The notes below the pieces were generated by a model. That model saw only the letters and a list, made by a program, of their open reading frames with translations. It made no database searches and had not been told where the DNA came from. Made by a program: the position numbers and the translations under genes. DNA of 64,000 nucleotides from Pseudoalteromonas holothuriae (GTDB lineage Bacteria; Pseudomonadota; Gammaproteobacteria; Enterobacterales; Alteromonadaceae): assembly GCF_945859825.1 (NCBI RefSeq), contig NZ_CAMAPC010000023.1, forward strand, positions 1 through 64,000, given 5' to 3'. Shown here piece after piece: positions 16,841-24,663 of the stretch (position 1 is its first letter; each line of letters starts with the position of its first letter).

Positions 16841-16915
16841 TGGCGGCCCCTGCAGGAATCGAACCTGCAACTATCCCTTAGGAGGGGACTGTTATATCCA
16901 TTTAACTAAGGGGCC
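16841..16915 (-). tRNA. tRNA-Arg (anticodon CCU)
   Basis: The minus strand gives a 75-base cloverleaf with GGCCCC acceptor stem, encoded CCA, the TTCGATTC T-loop and anticodon loop CTCCTAA. It resembles E. coli argW. It stands alone, with its own sigma-70 promoter upstream. The 246 bases between flgT and this tRNA hold no gene; I see only small hairpins such as AGCTTAT/ATAAGCT near 16593-16614. Confidence 0.95.
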
Positions 16916-16916
16916 A

Positions 16917-16940
16917 CTACGGCTGAAATTATAGCCGTAG
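16917..16940. repeat. Inverted repeat over the tRNA-Arg promoter -10 box
   Basis: CTACGGCT and AGCCGTAG (8 bp, perfect) flank an 8-base loop that contains most of the TATAAT box. It could be an operator. It could also be a hairpin that ends transcripts arriving from the FlgO-like genes, although no T-tract follows. Confidence 0.6.
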
Positions 16941-16957
16941 GTTCTATTACATTTCAA
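16928..16957 (-). promoter_or_regulatory. sigma-70 promoter of tRNA-Arg(CCU)
   Basis: The minus strand reads TTGAAA, 18 bases, TATAAT. The -10 box ends 12 bases before the mature tRNA 5' end. Confidence 0.75.
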
Positions 16958-17005
16958 TACTTTTTTATAAAAGTCAGCCACTTAATCTAAGTCGCATAAC
17001 ATTGC

Positions 17006-17659
17006 TCATCTTACCCCTGACAATGCAATATCTGCATTATGTAAGACGTATGTAGGTACAATTTTACGTGTGCTTGCCACCACTTGTTTAGAATCAATAT
17101 CAATAACACGCGCATTGACTTCTACACCAGTACTCCTGTAAATCATGGTACCAGAAAGCACATGACTGGCGATTTTTTTACTTGTCAGTGCTTTAGATCT
17201 TCTGGAAAAAGAAAAATCTCCGCCTTTTGTCACCGACACTGACTGAGTCGCCTTAAAGTCCACTACACCATAACCAAATTTTTGTAGTTGGTGAATGAAG
17301 GTTTCAGCAAGCTGATTACCAAGCTGGTTTGTGGTACGTAAATTATTATCAAAGTCTACAAAAGAAGTGACCGCGATATTTACCTCTTGCTCAGAATACA
17401 AATTATCTACAAGATCCAAAGCCATTTGTTCAACATAATTAGCCAACTGTAAGTTATGTATTACGGGACTAAACCGACGTGAATTTGGCAAGCTCTGTAG
17501 CTCATCCGCTTGCTGTTGTTCATGGGCTTCATGATAGAGCACATCAATTTGACTCGGTGCTACCTGTTGCTGTGCAATTGGCGCTTGAGTATTATTTAAT
17601 AGTTGGCAACCACCTAAGGTTAACGCCGTTACTATCAACAGATAATTTTGCTGCTTCAT
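17006..17659 (-). CDS. FlgO-like lipoprotein, copy 1
   Basis: The 217 aa product is a predicted outer-membrane lipoprotein (MKQQNYLLIVTALTLGGCQ; lipobox LGGC). A FlgO-type domain spans about residues 70-195, with VTSFVDFDNN, LGNQLAETFIHQLQKFGYGVVDFK, GDFSFSRR, LSGTMIYRSTGVEVNARVID and a final P-x-Y-V stretch. I chose ATG 17659 because it has a GAGGTG site 5 bases before it. Upstream in-frame TTG lacks one. It lies 8 bases after the second FlgO-like gene and is the last of three paralogues. It is closer to copy 2 than to copy 3 by eye. A role in the flagellar outer ring is inferred. Confidence 0.8.
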   Translation of the reverse strand: MKQQNYLLIVTALTLGGCQLLNNTQAPIAQQQVAPSQIDVLYHEAHEQQQADELQSLPNSRRFSPVIHNLQLANYVEQMALDLVDNLYSEQEVNIAVTSFVDFDNNLRTTNQLGNQLAETFIHQLQKFGYGVVDFKATQSVSVTKGGDFSFSRRSKALTSKKIASHVLSGTMIYRSTGVEVNARVIDIDSKQVVASTRKIVPTYVLHNADIALSGVR

Positions 17660-17667
17660 TTTACACC

Positions 17668-18345
17668 TCAATTACTGGTTTTTTTCAGTAAAATGCCATC
17701 CGTTCTATAACTATTACCCAAAGCATCAACAACTTGCTGAGGGATAAAACCCTGTGCGGAACCGACCACGGCTTTACTATTAATACCTACGATTCGAGCA
17801 TTAACTAATACACCACCTTGATGATTGACTAACGTGCCAGCTAAAACATATTGAAAGCTATGTGTTTCATTAAGCTCCAAATAGTCACGACTAAAAACAA
17901 AATCGCCTTGTGGAGTCACTCGCATGTAGTCTGTAGTTTTAAAATCAATCACAGAAACACCAAATTTATGTAATTCATGCATAAAGCTTTCTGATAGTTG
18001 GTTACCTAACAAGGTCCCCTGATCATATTCATCATCTAAATAGACAAAACTTGATACTGCCAAAGGTGTTTTTGCATTCACATACTGCAAGTTTTCTACT
18101 AAATCTTGCATTATTCCACGCACATAATGGTTGATGTTCTTGCGGCTCACATTCGCTCTTTGGCTGACTAAATTTGGCATTGCATTACGAGACTGAAATA
18201 CCTCCTTTGAAGTATTGGGTGCTATAACGCCACGTTGTGCATTATTATTACCCTGAACTTGTTGGCTCTGAGAACCAAAGTTGTCCAGCATGTTTGCACA
18301 GCCAACGCTTAATGGTAATAGCAAAAGATACAAATAATTCTTCAT
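17668..18345 (-). CDS. flgO: FlgO family outer-membrane lipoprotein, copy 2 (best FlgO match)
   Basis: In Vibrio, FlgO is an outer-membrane protein needed for full flagellar stability and motility. The 225 aa product has a lipoprotein signal (lipobox SVGC near residue 16) and the FlgO domain from about residue 80. Motifs are LAVSSFVYLDDE, LLGNQLSESFMHELHKFGVSVIDFK, MRVTPQGDFVFSRDYLEL and VLVNARIVGINSKAVVGSAQGFIP. Of the three paralogues this one looks most like Vibrio FlgO from memory. ATG 18345 has a GAGGAA site 6 bases upstream. It lies 13 bases after copy 3. Confidence 0.8.
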   Translation of the reverse strand: MKNYLYLLLLPLSVGCANMLDNFGSQSQQVQGNNNAQRGVIAPNTSKEVFQSRNAMPNLVSQRANVSRKNINHYVRGIMQDLVENLQYVNAKTPLAVSSFVYLDDEYDQGTLLGNQLSESFMHELHKFGVSVIDFKTTDYMRVTPQGDFVFSRDYLELNETHSFQYVLAGTLVNHQGGVLVNARIVGINSKAVVGSAQGFIPQQVVDALGNSYRTDGILLKKTSN

Positions 18346-18358
18346 TGTATGTTCCTCA

Positions 18359-18955
18359 TCAATATTCACTGCGATAGATCAACCCATCGCGTTGCTGTAT
18401 TTTTTCATCTGACCACATCACGTTCACTGGAATTTCAGTCGTCGCAGCAGAAACAACTCGTCCACTTTGCGTATCGATGAGTCTTGCGTTAACAATATAA
18501 GCATGTTGCTGCTGAGTTAAAGTGCCTGCCACTATAAAGTCAATACTCTGGCGCTCACGTAAATTATCAATATTTCGACTTAGCATACTATCTGCACTAT
18601 CTAACAGCGACAGCTGATTTTCTAATCGATGTTCCACGATGTGATAACCCAATTGTGTAAATTGGGTCAATAGACTCTCTTGTATTTGTTGGCTTAAACC
18701 TGAAGCTTGTTGGGTTGCAAGTCCCTCTCCTAGACCTTCTGCCTTAAAAAAACTCATTACTGCAATGCGGGCATTACGCTTACGTACACCTGTTATGTTA
18801 CTGAGCTGAACACTAAGATCACTAACATATTGATGCACAGTATAAGGTGCCATCTTTTTCTCGGGTGTAATATAAAGAGGGTGTTGCTTGTTTACATACC
18901 CTATGTTTTGGCACCCTGAAAGACCAATGCATAACAAAAATAGAACTAAGCGCAT
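18359..18955 (-). CDS. FlgO-like lipoprotein, copy 3 (divergent)
   Basis: The 198 aa product starts MRLVLFLLCIGLSGCQ, with lipobox LSGC. It carries a divergent FlgO-type fold: IAVMSFFKAEGLGEG, QQIQESLLTQFTQLGYHIVEHR, FIVAGTLTQQQHAYIVNARLID and TTEIPVNV. It lacks the F-S-R motif spacing of the other copies. A longer reading from TTG 19018 would cover the sigma-54-like element at 18994-19009, so ATG 18955 is preferred. It is first in a three-gene set reading toward the tRNA. Confidence 0.75.
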   Translation of the reverse strand: MRLVLFLLCIGLSGCQNIGYVNKQHPLYITPEKKMAPYTVHQYVSDLSVQLSNITGVRKRNARIAVMSFFKAEGLGEGLATQQASGLSQQIQESLLTQFTQLGYHIVEHRLENQLSLLDSADSMLSRNIDNLRERQSIDFIVAGTLTQQQHAYIVNARLIDTQSGRVVSAATTEIPVNVMWSDEKIQQRDGLIYRSEY

Positions 18956-18993
18956 TTTTATTAAACCTAAACAAATAACTCTGTCTAAATAAA

Positions 18994-19009
18994 TGCAAAA
19001 ACCATACCT
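18994..19009 (-). promoter_or_regulatory. Candidate sigma-54 promoter of the FlgO-like genes
   Basis: The minus strand reads AGGTATGGTTTTTGCA: GG and GC at exact -24/-12 spacing with a perfect TTGCA -12 box, but only partial -24 match. It ends 38 bases before the copy 3 ATG, within the 34-39 base range of the other five sigma-54 elements here. That positional match raises my confidence. Confidence 0.55.
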
Positions 19010-19018
19010 AAATATCAA

Positions 19019-19681
19019 TTACAGTTTGGTTTTCGCCGTTTGGTCACTCGAAAGGCTAACAATACAGTTTATTGATTTTAGCTTAAGGTTGTTACATGCC
19101 TCTAGGGCCAACTTTTTATCTGAATAGCCACCAGCTTTTAAACGATAAAATGTCACATTATCTATTTGTGTCGTTTCAATATTCAAATTTTCACTTAATG
19201 TATCTGGCAACTTTGATTTCAAATTTGGAATTAAATTATCTAACCGACTCTTTTGTGTTACCGCGCTTAATTGTAATGCGTATTTAGGGGTCACTTTAGG
19301 TAGCGATGCTAATTTATCAGATGTCATTTGTGGCACATTTTCAATTTGCTTAGCGGCTGTTACTTTTATTACCTTTTTAAGAGAGTGATCGCTTGCATAC
19401 GAACTTTTTCTGTCATTTCCACTATTAATTTGCTGTTTAACTAAGCTATCAAGCTGTGTTATTAAAATACTCAGGTCTTTCTCGATACGTAATAACCTTG
19501 CTATTCCATCTTTTGCCTCTTGCCACTGCCTGGCAGACTCTTGAAGTTGCTCCAACTGTGTTCTAGTCAATGTTACTTCTTGTTCTTCAGTATCTTTTGT
19601 ACTCGTGCAGGCACTGCTGACACCGACAATAAATAGCATCATAGCGAACTGCCATATTTGGCAGTTAATTTTAAGCATCAT
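19019..19681 (-). CDS. SPOR-domain lipoprotein, copy A
   Basis: The 220 aa product has a signal peptide with lipobox VSSAC near residue 25. A helical, probably coiled-coil stretch (QWQEAKDGIARLLRIEKDL) covers about residues 50-90. A C-terminal SPOR-like domain covers about 134-216, with ALQLSAVTQKSR, a TFYRLKAGGYSDKKLA turn, and Cys196-x9-Cys206. SPOR domains bind denuded septal peptidoglycan. The same QWQ...RL...E.DL motif and QKSR motif occur in the lipoprotein at 24664-25215. The ATG has an AAGGA site. It directly follows the usher gene (16 bases). Function beyond wall binding is unknown. Confidence 0.75.
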   Translation of the reverse strand: MMLKINCQIWQFAMMLFIVGVSSACTSTKDTEEQEVTLTRTQLEQLQESARQWQEAKDGIARLLRIEKDLSILITQLDSLVKQQINSGNDRKSSYASDHSLKKVIKVTAAKQIENVPQMTSDKLASLPKVTPKYALQLSAVTQKSRLDNLIPNLKSKLPDTLSENLNIETTQIDNVTFYRLKAGGYSDKKLALEACNNLKLKSINCIVSLSSDQTAKTKL

Positions 19682-19697
19682 TTATTCCTTCTTTAAA

Positions 19698-22652
19698 TTA
19701 ATACCGAATTAACGTATGCAAAACATTACACGTTAACCCCTGCTCTATTACCAGCTCACAGTCACGTTCAGCCTTTGCAACTGACTTTCCCGTATAGCTT
19801 AAGGCTAAGATGTATTTTTCTTGCTGCGAATCGTATATGTAAAAAGGCTGATAAGCATTTAACTTGTTTATTTTATTGCCTATCAAAACAAAGTAAGTTT
19901 TTAAAATGGGTAAAGATGAAAACGCACCTAAGCTTACTACCACACCATTCACTTTGCTTAGCGCTTGTAAAGACAGGTTAACTTCAGAAAGTACTTCCCC
20001 TTCATTCGGTAGTTCAACATGAACCCGCTGCTTTGCTTTAAGGCTTTTCTGCTTCATTTGAGATTGGTCGACTGTTGCTGTATATTCGCCTGGTTTCAAG
20101 CCTGTTAATAAGTAATAGCCATCATAAGCAGATTCTGTACTTGCAACTTCACTGCCTTTTTGATCTATCAACTTTACTTTGGCATACGGCAAAACTTTGC
20201 CATCGGCTAAATATACACTTCCTTCTACTTCACTTGAGTTTACTAATGGAAAGTCGATGTATTCGACATATCCAGCTCTTGGTGTTATAGAAACCCCCTC
20301 ATGCGCAGGGATAATAAATGGCTCAGCTATACTCGTCTCATCCAGCACAATATCTGTTTTTCTATTTATTTGCATACTTGTCAATATAGCCACACCTTTG
20401 GCATTGGTAACAGCGTGCCGATAAGCTTGCGATGCATTTACTTTTACATCTTTTATTAGTGGCTCTGTAACATCAAATTCGCCATTATTATTCTCATCCA
20501 AAAAGACCCTCACAAGCGCGCTACCACTTTTAGCTAAGCTTCTGTGCGAAATAAAATAGTCGTTGCCTAATGTGTTATAACCCACACTAAATCGCCCAAA
20601 CACTCCAAACTGCCAATCATCATCACTATCATAGGACATTGAGGTGTTGATACTTAACTTTTGATTTTGCCAATTTAAGGCTAACTTAGTAACATCTAAA
20701 TCAGTATCTAAAGAGCTCGAGTAGGTAAGTTGTGCTTGTAAATTGGTTGCCACATTGGTATTAAATTGAGCAGAATAACCACTAATTTCTCTGTTAGGTT
20801 GCAATGTATAATCTACCGATAGTCGACTGTAAACCCGCCCAAATCGAGCTTGAAGCTGAGCGCTACCATCACTCGTTATTATGCCACTTGCACGTTGTCG
20901 CCATTGTATTTGATTGCCAAACCCATATCTTCCTAGCGTGTAGTTAAAGCCATTTTTTATTTCTTTATGATCTTCACCTACCTGCCTTTGTGAAATACCA
21001 ATCGAATTTCTATAACTCAATCGCCCATATGCAACAGAAGATACATTCCCAGTGAAGTCTAAGCCAAGTAACGACTGAGTATTACTTTGTCTTAGCTGTG
21101 GAGCTATTATTTTATTGCGCTCAAAACGCTTATAGTGAAGTCTCATCGCTTGGTCGAAAATTTTGGCTCGAGTAATTAACTCAACCCGCGATTGAGACAA
21201 ATCATCTTTCTCATAATTTAAATTAACCAAAAACCTATCTGCAAGTGTCATGTTAGTACCAAATGCCAAAATATTTTGTGGCCCCGAACCTTTGCTTGCT
21301 CTAACTGAAGTCGCACCATATACAGACATATTATCAGATACCCCGCGTTCATAACGACTGGACAGTAACCATCCAATTGGGGCAACTCTATACCGTTGAC
21401 TATCTAAAGTACGATAACCTTGTTGCGTTACTGAGAGTTCATATACTCCCTCTCCCAGTTTTAGCGCATTGCCATCAACAAAATGCTGCTCAGTGCGCTT
21501 TTCAACTTGCCCTTGGGGACCATACAGAATGATGTCAAATTCATTTAATCCAATTAATAAATTTATATTTTCAAATAGATAACGACCATCATAGCTAGCC
21601 AAAACTTGCTCTACTAAAACGCCATTTTGATAAAGCTCTACATCCCAACCATTTTGCACATCACCTGTAATTGTAATCCGATTTTGATCAAGTAATCTGT
21701 GCAATGGCGCATTAGAGAGCTTTAGACCCCTTGCATATTGATTTTGATGAAGACTTCCCACCTGAGTTGCGACAATATCACCGACCTCAAACTGGGTGAC
21801 ATTGATACCTTTGAATAAATCGCCTTGAGCACTGTTGCGACTTAGCTTAACTCTAGATTGATTAAGCAAATCCGAAGATTTCCCTGCTAAAAAATACTCA
21901 CTACGTAAATAGGCAAAATCATGGGAACCCAACACGGAGTAATAGCCTTTTTTGTCCGCTTTTGATTCACTATAACCAAGTTGCACATCAGCCAGTGGCG
22001 ATGAAAAAAAGCGATAAGGACTCGCTTTCCATGGTTTAGTTGCGTAGCGGCTCTTAGCAAGCTTACTTGTTTGACGTTTACCTCTATCAAGCTTAGCCTC
22101 TATGGGTAGAACCTGATTAGAGCTTAACGACATTTCAAGCGCACGATAATCAACTTCCAAACTCAGCCCAAACCAAGACTCTAACGCCTTAAGGTCAACA
22201 TATACTTCATCTTGTTCTAGGTGAATATCACCATTGGATAAAGTAATATTTTTTCCGTTAACTGCTACAGTTTGATTTAGTACATCAAAATAAAATTCAT
22301 TCTCTGTATCTATAAACCAGCCTTCAAACTCACTCTCATTTTTTACAATTGCAAAATCTAGACTGTCGAAGAAGCTCGTTAACTCAAGCCATGACCCTGA
22401 TTTATGCTTGACACCTACCACCTCTCCTAAGTAGTTATTTTCTAAATATAAAGAAAGAAAAAGCATTTCACCTTCAGGAATACTACTGTGAGTATCTTTC
22501 AGATTAGGTGCTAATTGCGATGCCACTAACTTATTGTCAATTTGCTTTAAAACACTCAGAATATTTGAGTAATTGTTTACCGTTGCGCTTGCATGGCTAC
22601 TTAATAAAATCATGGTAAATGCAACAAGCAGTTCTTGATTGCGAGCTTGCAT
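19698..22652 (-). CDS. Fimbrial outer-membrane usher with C-terminal SPOR-like domain
   Basis: Ushers receive chaperone-bound pilins and thread the fibre through the outer membrane. The 984 aa product has a signal peptide (to HASA, about residue 23), an N-terminal domain with paired LYLENNYLGEV and VDLKALESWFG strands, and an E-set/plug region (GWDVELYQNGVLVEQ, DGRYLFENINLLIGLNEFDIILYGPQG). A long beta barrel covers about residues 390-690. An EF-like VFLDENNNGEFD segment and a carboxypeptidase-regulatory-like beta sandwich (DGYYLLTGLKPGEYTATV) follow. Residues 904-984 resemble a SPOR domain (VSLGAFSS, Cys965-x9-Cys975), which is unusual. It lies 12 bases after the chaperone gene. Assignment to a named usher clade is uncertain. 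Confidence 0.8.
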   Translation of the reverse strand: MQARNQELLVAFTMILLSSHASATVNNYSNILSVLKQIDNKLVASQLAPNLKDTHSSIPEGEMLFLSLYLENNYLGEVVGVKHKSGSWLELTSFFDSLDFAIVKNESEFEGWFIDTENEFYFDVLNQTVAVNGKNITLSNGDIHLEQDEVYVDLKALESWFGLSLEVDYRALEMSLSSNQVLPIEAKLDRGKRQTSKLAKSRYATKPWKASPYRFFSSPLADVQLGYSESKADKKGYYSVLGSHDFAYLRSEYFLAGKSSDLLNQSRVKLSRNSAQGDLFKGINVTQFEVGDIVATQVGSLHQNQYARGLKLSNAPLHRLLDQNRITITGDVQNGWDVELYQNGVLVEQVLASYDGRYLFENINLLIGLNEFDIILYGPQGQVEKRTEQHFVDGNALKLGEGVYELSVTQQGYRTLDSQRYRVAPIGWLLSSRYERGVSDNMSVYGATSVRASKGSGPQNILAFGTNMTLADRFLVNLNYEKDDLSQSRVELITRAKIFDQAMRLHYKRFERNKIIAPQLRQSNTQSLLGLDFTGNVSSVAYGRLSYRNSIGISQRQVGEDHKEIKNGFNYTLGRYGFGNQIQWRQRASGIITSDGSAQLQARFGRVYSRLSVDYTLQPNREISGYSAQFNTNVATNLQAQLTYSSSLDTDLDVTKLALNWQNQKLSINTSMSYDSDDDWQFGVFGRFSVGYNTLGNDYFISHRSLAKSGSALVRVFLDENNNGEFDVTEPLIKDVKVNASQAYRHAVTNAKGVAILTSMQINRKTDIVLDETSIAEPFIIPAHEGVSITPRAGYVEYIDFPLVNSSEVEGSVYLADGKVLPYAKVKLIDQKGSEVASTESAYDGYYLLTGLKPGEYTATVDQSQMKQKSLKAKQRVHVELPNEGEVLSEVNLSLQALSKVNGVVVSLGAFSSLPILKTYFVLIGNKINKLNAYQPFYIYDSQQEKYILALSYTGKSVAKAERDCELVIEQGLTCNVLHTLIRY

Positions 22653-22664
22653 AGATAATAGCCG

Positions 22665-23471
22665 CTATTGATGTTTTAATGTTATTGAGTGCTGCGCAAA
22701 CACATGACCAACATACTCTTTTCCACCCACATAACGGACCTTTAGCTCCCCTGCTTGTGTAAATCTAAAACCATCTATGGTGCTCAAATGCACTTTAGCT
22801 TCAGCCAATTCTGGATAAATACTAAAATTAGATAACACTGCAACCCGTTGCTGCTTTTGACTATTTTCAGGGGTAAATAGCACTTCTAGTAGCCCAAAAG
22901 TACTCTGCTTACCGGTTCTGAGCATTTTTAATTCCAGCATATCTGGCTGCACTACTCTTACATCAGCAATACGTACTTTAGGTATTGATTTATTAGCCCT
23001 ATAAATTACAGGAATTGAATAACTCATTACCATATTTAGGGTGATCCCTAACTGTTTTTCTGAATAATTTTTCTCATTTGGGAGCGCTTTAAAACGCAAG
23101 TGAGAACGATATTCTAGCTCAGCTAAATCACGAGGTTTTCTTAGCGCAAGTTTGACGACCTGGCGCTCCCCTGGGGCCAATGAGATTTGGCTTGGACTCA
23201 TACGCATCATCGGACTAAGTGAAGTGCTGGTTAAATCAGGTAATGACTCATATCCGCCTTCAGACTTTGCCTTTTTCTCTTGCCACTGCAAACGATACAT
23301 TTTCCGCTCAGAAGAGTTATTGATAACATACACTTTCGCTGTTCGCGTACGTTCATCAAACACAATACGGGTGGGAGATATGAGTAAATTGGCTGACGCG
23401 CTAAAACTACTTGCCACAGTTAAAAAGAATGATAAAAAAATAAATAAGTAAGGTGTATGCATTATTCTCAT
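22665..23471 (-). CDS. Periplasmic fimbrial chaperone
   Basis: The 268 aa product is a PapD-like pilus chaperone with a signal peptide (to SASA, about residue 27). The first Ig-like domain has NLLISPTRIVFDERTRTAKVYVIN and RMSPSQISLAPGERQVVKLALR, the typical G1 strand and hinge region. The second has LSNFSIYPELAEAKVH. It sits between the pilin-like genes and the usher, with 5 bases to the upstream gene and 12 to the usher, so it belongs to one operon. No ribosome site is obvious; translation is probably coupled. Confidence 0.85.
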   Translation of the reverse strand: MRIMHTPYLFIFLSFFLTVASSFSASANLLISPTRIVFDERTRTAKVYVINNSSERKMYRLQWQEKKAKSEGGYESLPDLTSTSLSPMMRMSPSQISLAPGERQVVKLALRKPRDLAELEYRSHLRFKALPNEKNYSEKQLGITLNMVMSYSIPVIYRANKSIPKVRIADVRVVQPDMLELKMLRTGKQSTFGLLEVLFTPENSQKQQRVAVLSNFSIYPELAEAKVHLSTIDGFRFTQAGELKVRYVGGKEYVGHVFAQHSITLKHQ

Positions 23472-23476
23472 GCTTA

Positions 23477-23917
23477 TTAATAGTCCACGCTTATTTCAAG
23501 CACACAAGAGTATTGACCATCATAATAGGGACGCCCATTTGCGGACGTTTTGAGCATTGCCCCAATAGATAGCTCAAGCTCTCCATGCTGATCAGTAATC
23601 TGTGATTGCCTATACAACAGCTTTTCAACGATAAAGTGCTGATTATCTAAGTTATTATTTAATCTAGCTTGGCTAACATTATCAGATATATACACGCGGC
23701 TGTTTGGTTGTAAGGAGTCTACAATAAGTAAAGCTGGGTGGCCTCTTGTGTGCGTGTACAGTCCACTGGTGACAACTCGACCATCATGAAACACACTAAT
23801 AGACGACTCTTGATTGTTTTGCACAATAACTAAAGTGCCAAAATCAAGAGGCTCAATTACCTGTGCAAAAGTACTAATTGAGCCAAATAGTAAACCTGAC
23901 AACTGCCATTTGAACAT
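23477..23917 (-). CDS. DUF4402-like minor fimbrial subunit
   Basis: The 146 aa product has a signal peptide and a short beta-rich domain. It shares the ending pattern Y-x-D-G-x-Y-S-x4-(I/L)-x-V-D-Y with the larger protein encoded at 23938-24537, and the EPLDFGTLVI start seen as LSFGTI in that protein. I therefore read both as DUF4402-type pilus subunits. This one is shorter and has one Cys in its last strand. A minor or tip subunit role is inferred from size and position just before the chaperone. Confidence 0.65.
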   Translation of the reverse strand: MFKWQLSGLLFGSISTFAQVIEPLDFGTLVIVQNNQESSISVFHDGRVVTSGLYTHTRGHPALLIVDSLQPNSRVYISDNVSQARLNNNLDNQHFIVEKLLYRQSQITDQHGELELSIGAMLKTSANGRPYYDGQYSCVLEISVDY

Positions 23918-23937
23918 TTTAAAAAGCCAAGTGGAAT

Positions 23938-24537
23938 TTAGTAATCTACCTCGAGATTAAACGTGCCTGAGTATTCACCATCAACATAATCAGTAGTTGT
24001 ACCGTCAGTGCTATTGTTACTAGTATTTAATGTTGCGCCAAGAAGAAACTCAATTTTACCTTCTGCATCAGCACGCAAAGTATTACCAGTTACAGCCCCT
24101 GCGCTGGTGCCCACTCTGACAAAGTAAGTAAAGTCACTAAGCTTAAACTTTGCGTCAGAGTCTTGGCTTCCTCCTGCAACGAGATCCGTCTCTGTCGGGT
24201 TAGTAATCGTCAGGCTGGCATACTGTGGTAACCCCTCAATGCTAAATTCTGCTGCACTGCCCTCTTCTCCTAATATAGCGATAACGGCACCTGTACCTGT
24301 GGTATCTGTCGTTGCCTGCGCATCTGGGTCTGATGGAATAACTAAGCTTGCAATATCAGCATTCGTCGTATCTGCTTTTGCACGGATCGTTCCAAAGCTC
24401 AAGTCTTTACCTTTGGTCATGTTAAAGGTGTTTTGTACATTTACAGTGGCAGAAAACTGCTGCGTTTTTGCTAATGCTGGTGCGCTAAGAATACCAATTG
24501 ATATAAAAGATGAAATGATAAATATATTGTTTTTCAT
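23938..24537 (-). CDS. DUF4402-type major fimbrial subunit
   Basis: The 199 aa product has a signal peptide (ISSFISIGILSAPALAKT; cleavage near residue 24). The mature part has NVQNTFNMTKGKDLSFGTIRA, then beta-strands rich in Thr/Ala/Gly/Asp, and ends DYVDGEYSGTFNLEVDY. That layout is typical of DUF4402 proteins, which occur with chaperone/usher genes. A strong AAGGAAA site precedes the ATG, and it is first in the pilin-pilin-chaperone-usher set, both expected for an abundant main subunit. The 126-base gap upstream contains a GTATCG/CGATAC inverted repeat that could be a regulatory site. Confidence 0.75.
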   Translation of the reverse strand: MKNNIFIISSFISIGILSAPALAKTQQFSATVNVQNTFNMTKGKDLSFGTIRAKADTTNADIASLVIPSDPDAQATTDTTGTGAVIAILGEEGSAAEFSIEGLPQYASLTITNPTETDLVAGGSQDSDAKFKLSDFTYFVRVGTSAGAVTGNTLRADAEGKIEFLLGATLNTSNNSTDGTTTDYVDGEYSGTFNLEVDY

Positions 24538-24663
24538 TATATTTCCTTAAATTAATTTGGCCATCCATTGAAAAGTGTGGCCCCCACTTGGGTATCGTCA
24601 AATTATCCCGATACTTTACACTTTTGTTCCTAATTTTGTAAAATACTATTTCACACAAATCAC

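Noticed and set aside
16841..16915. tRNA-Arg(CCU) as the attachment site of an island carrying the FlgO/pilus genes
   Set aside because: I found no second copy of the tRNA 3' end further along, and no integrase gene up to galU.
17668..17671. Overlap of FlgO-like copies 1 and 2 as a frameshift
   Set aside because: The overlap appears only with a TTG start; the ATG with a ribosome site leaves a normal 8-base gap.
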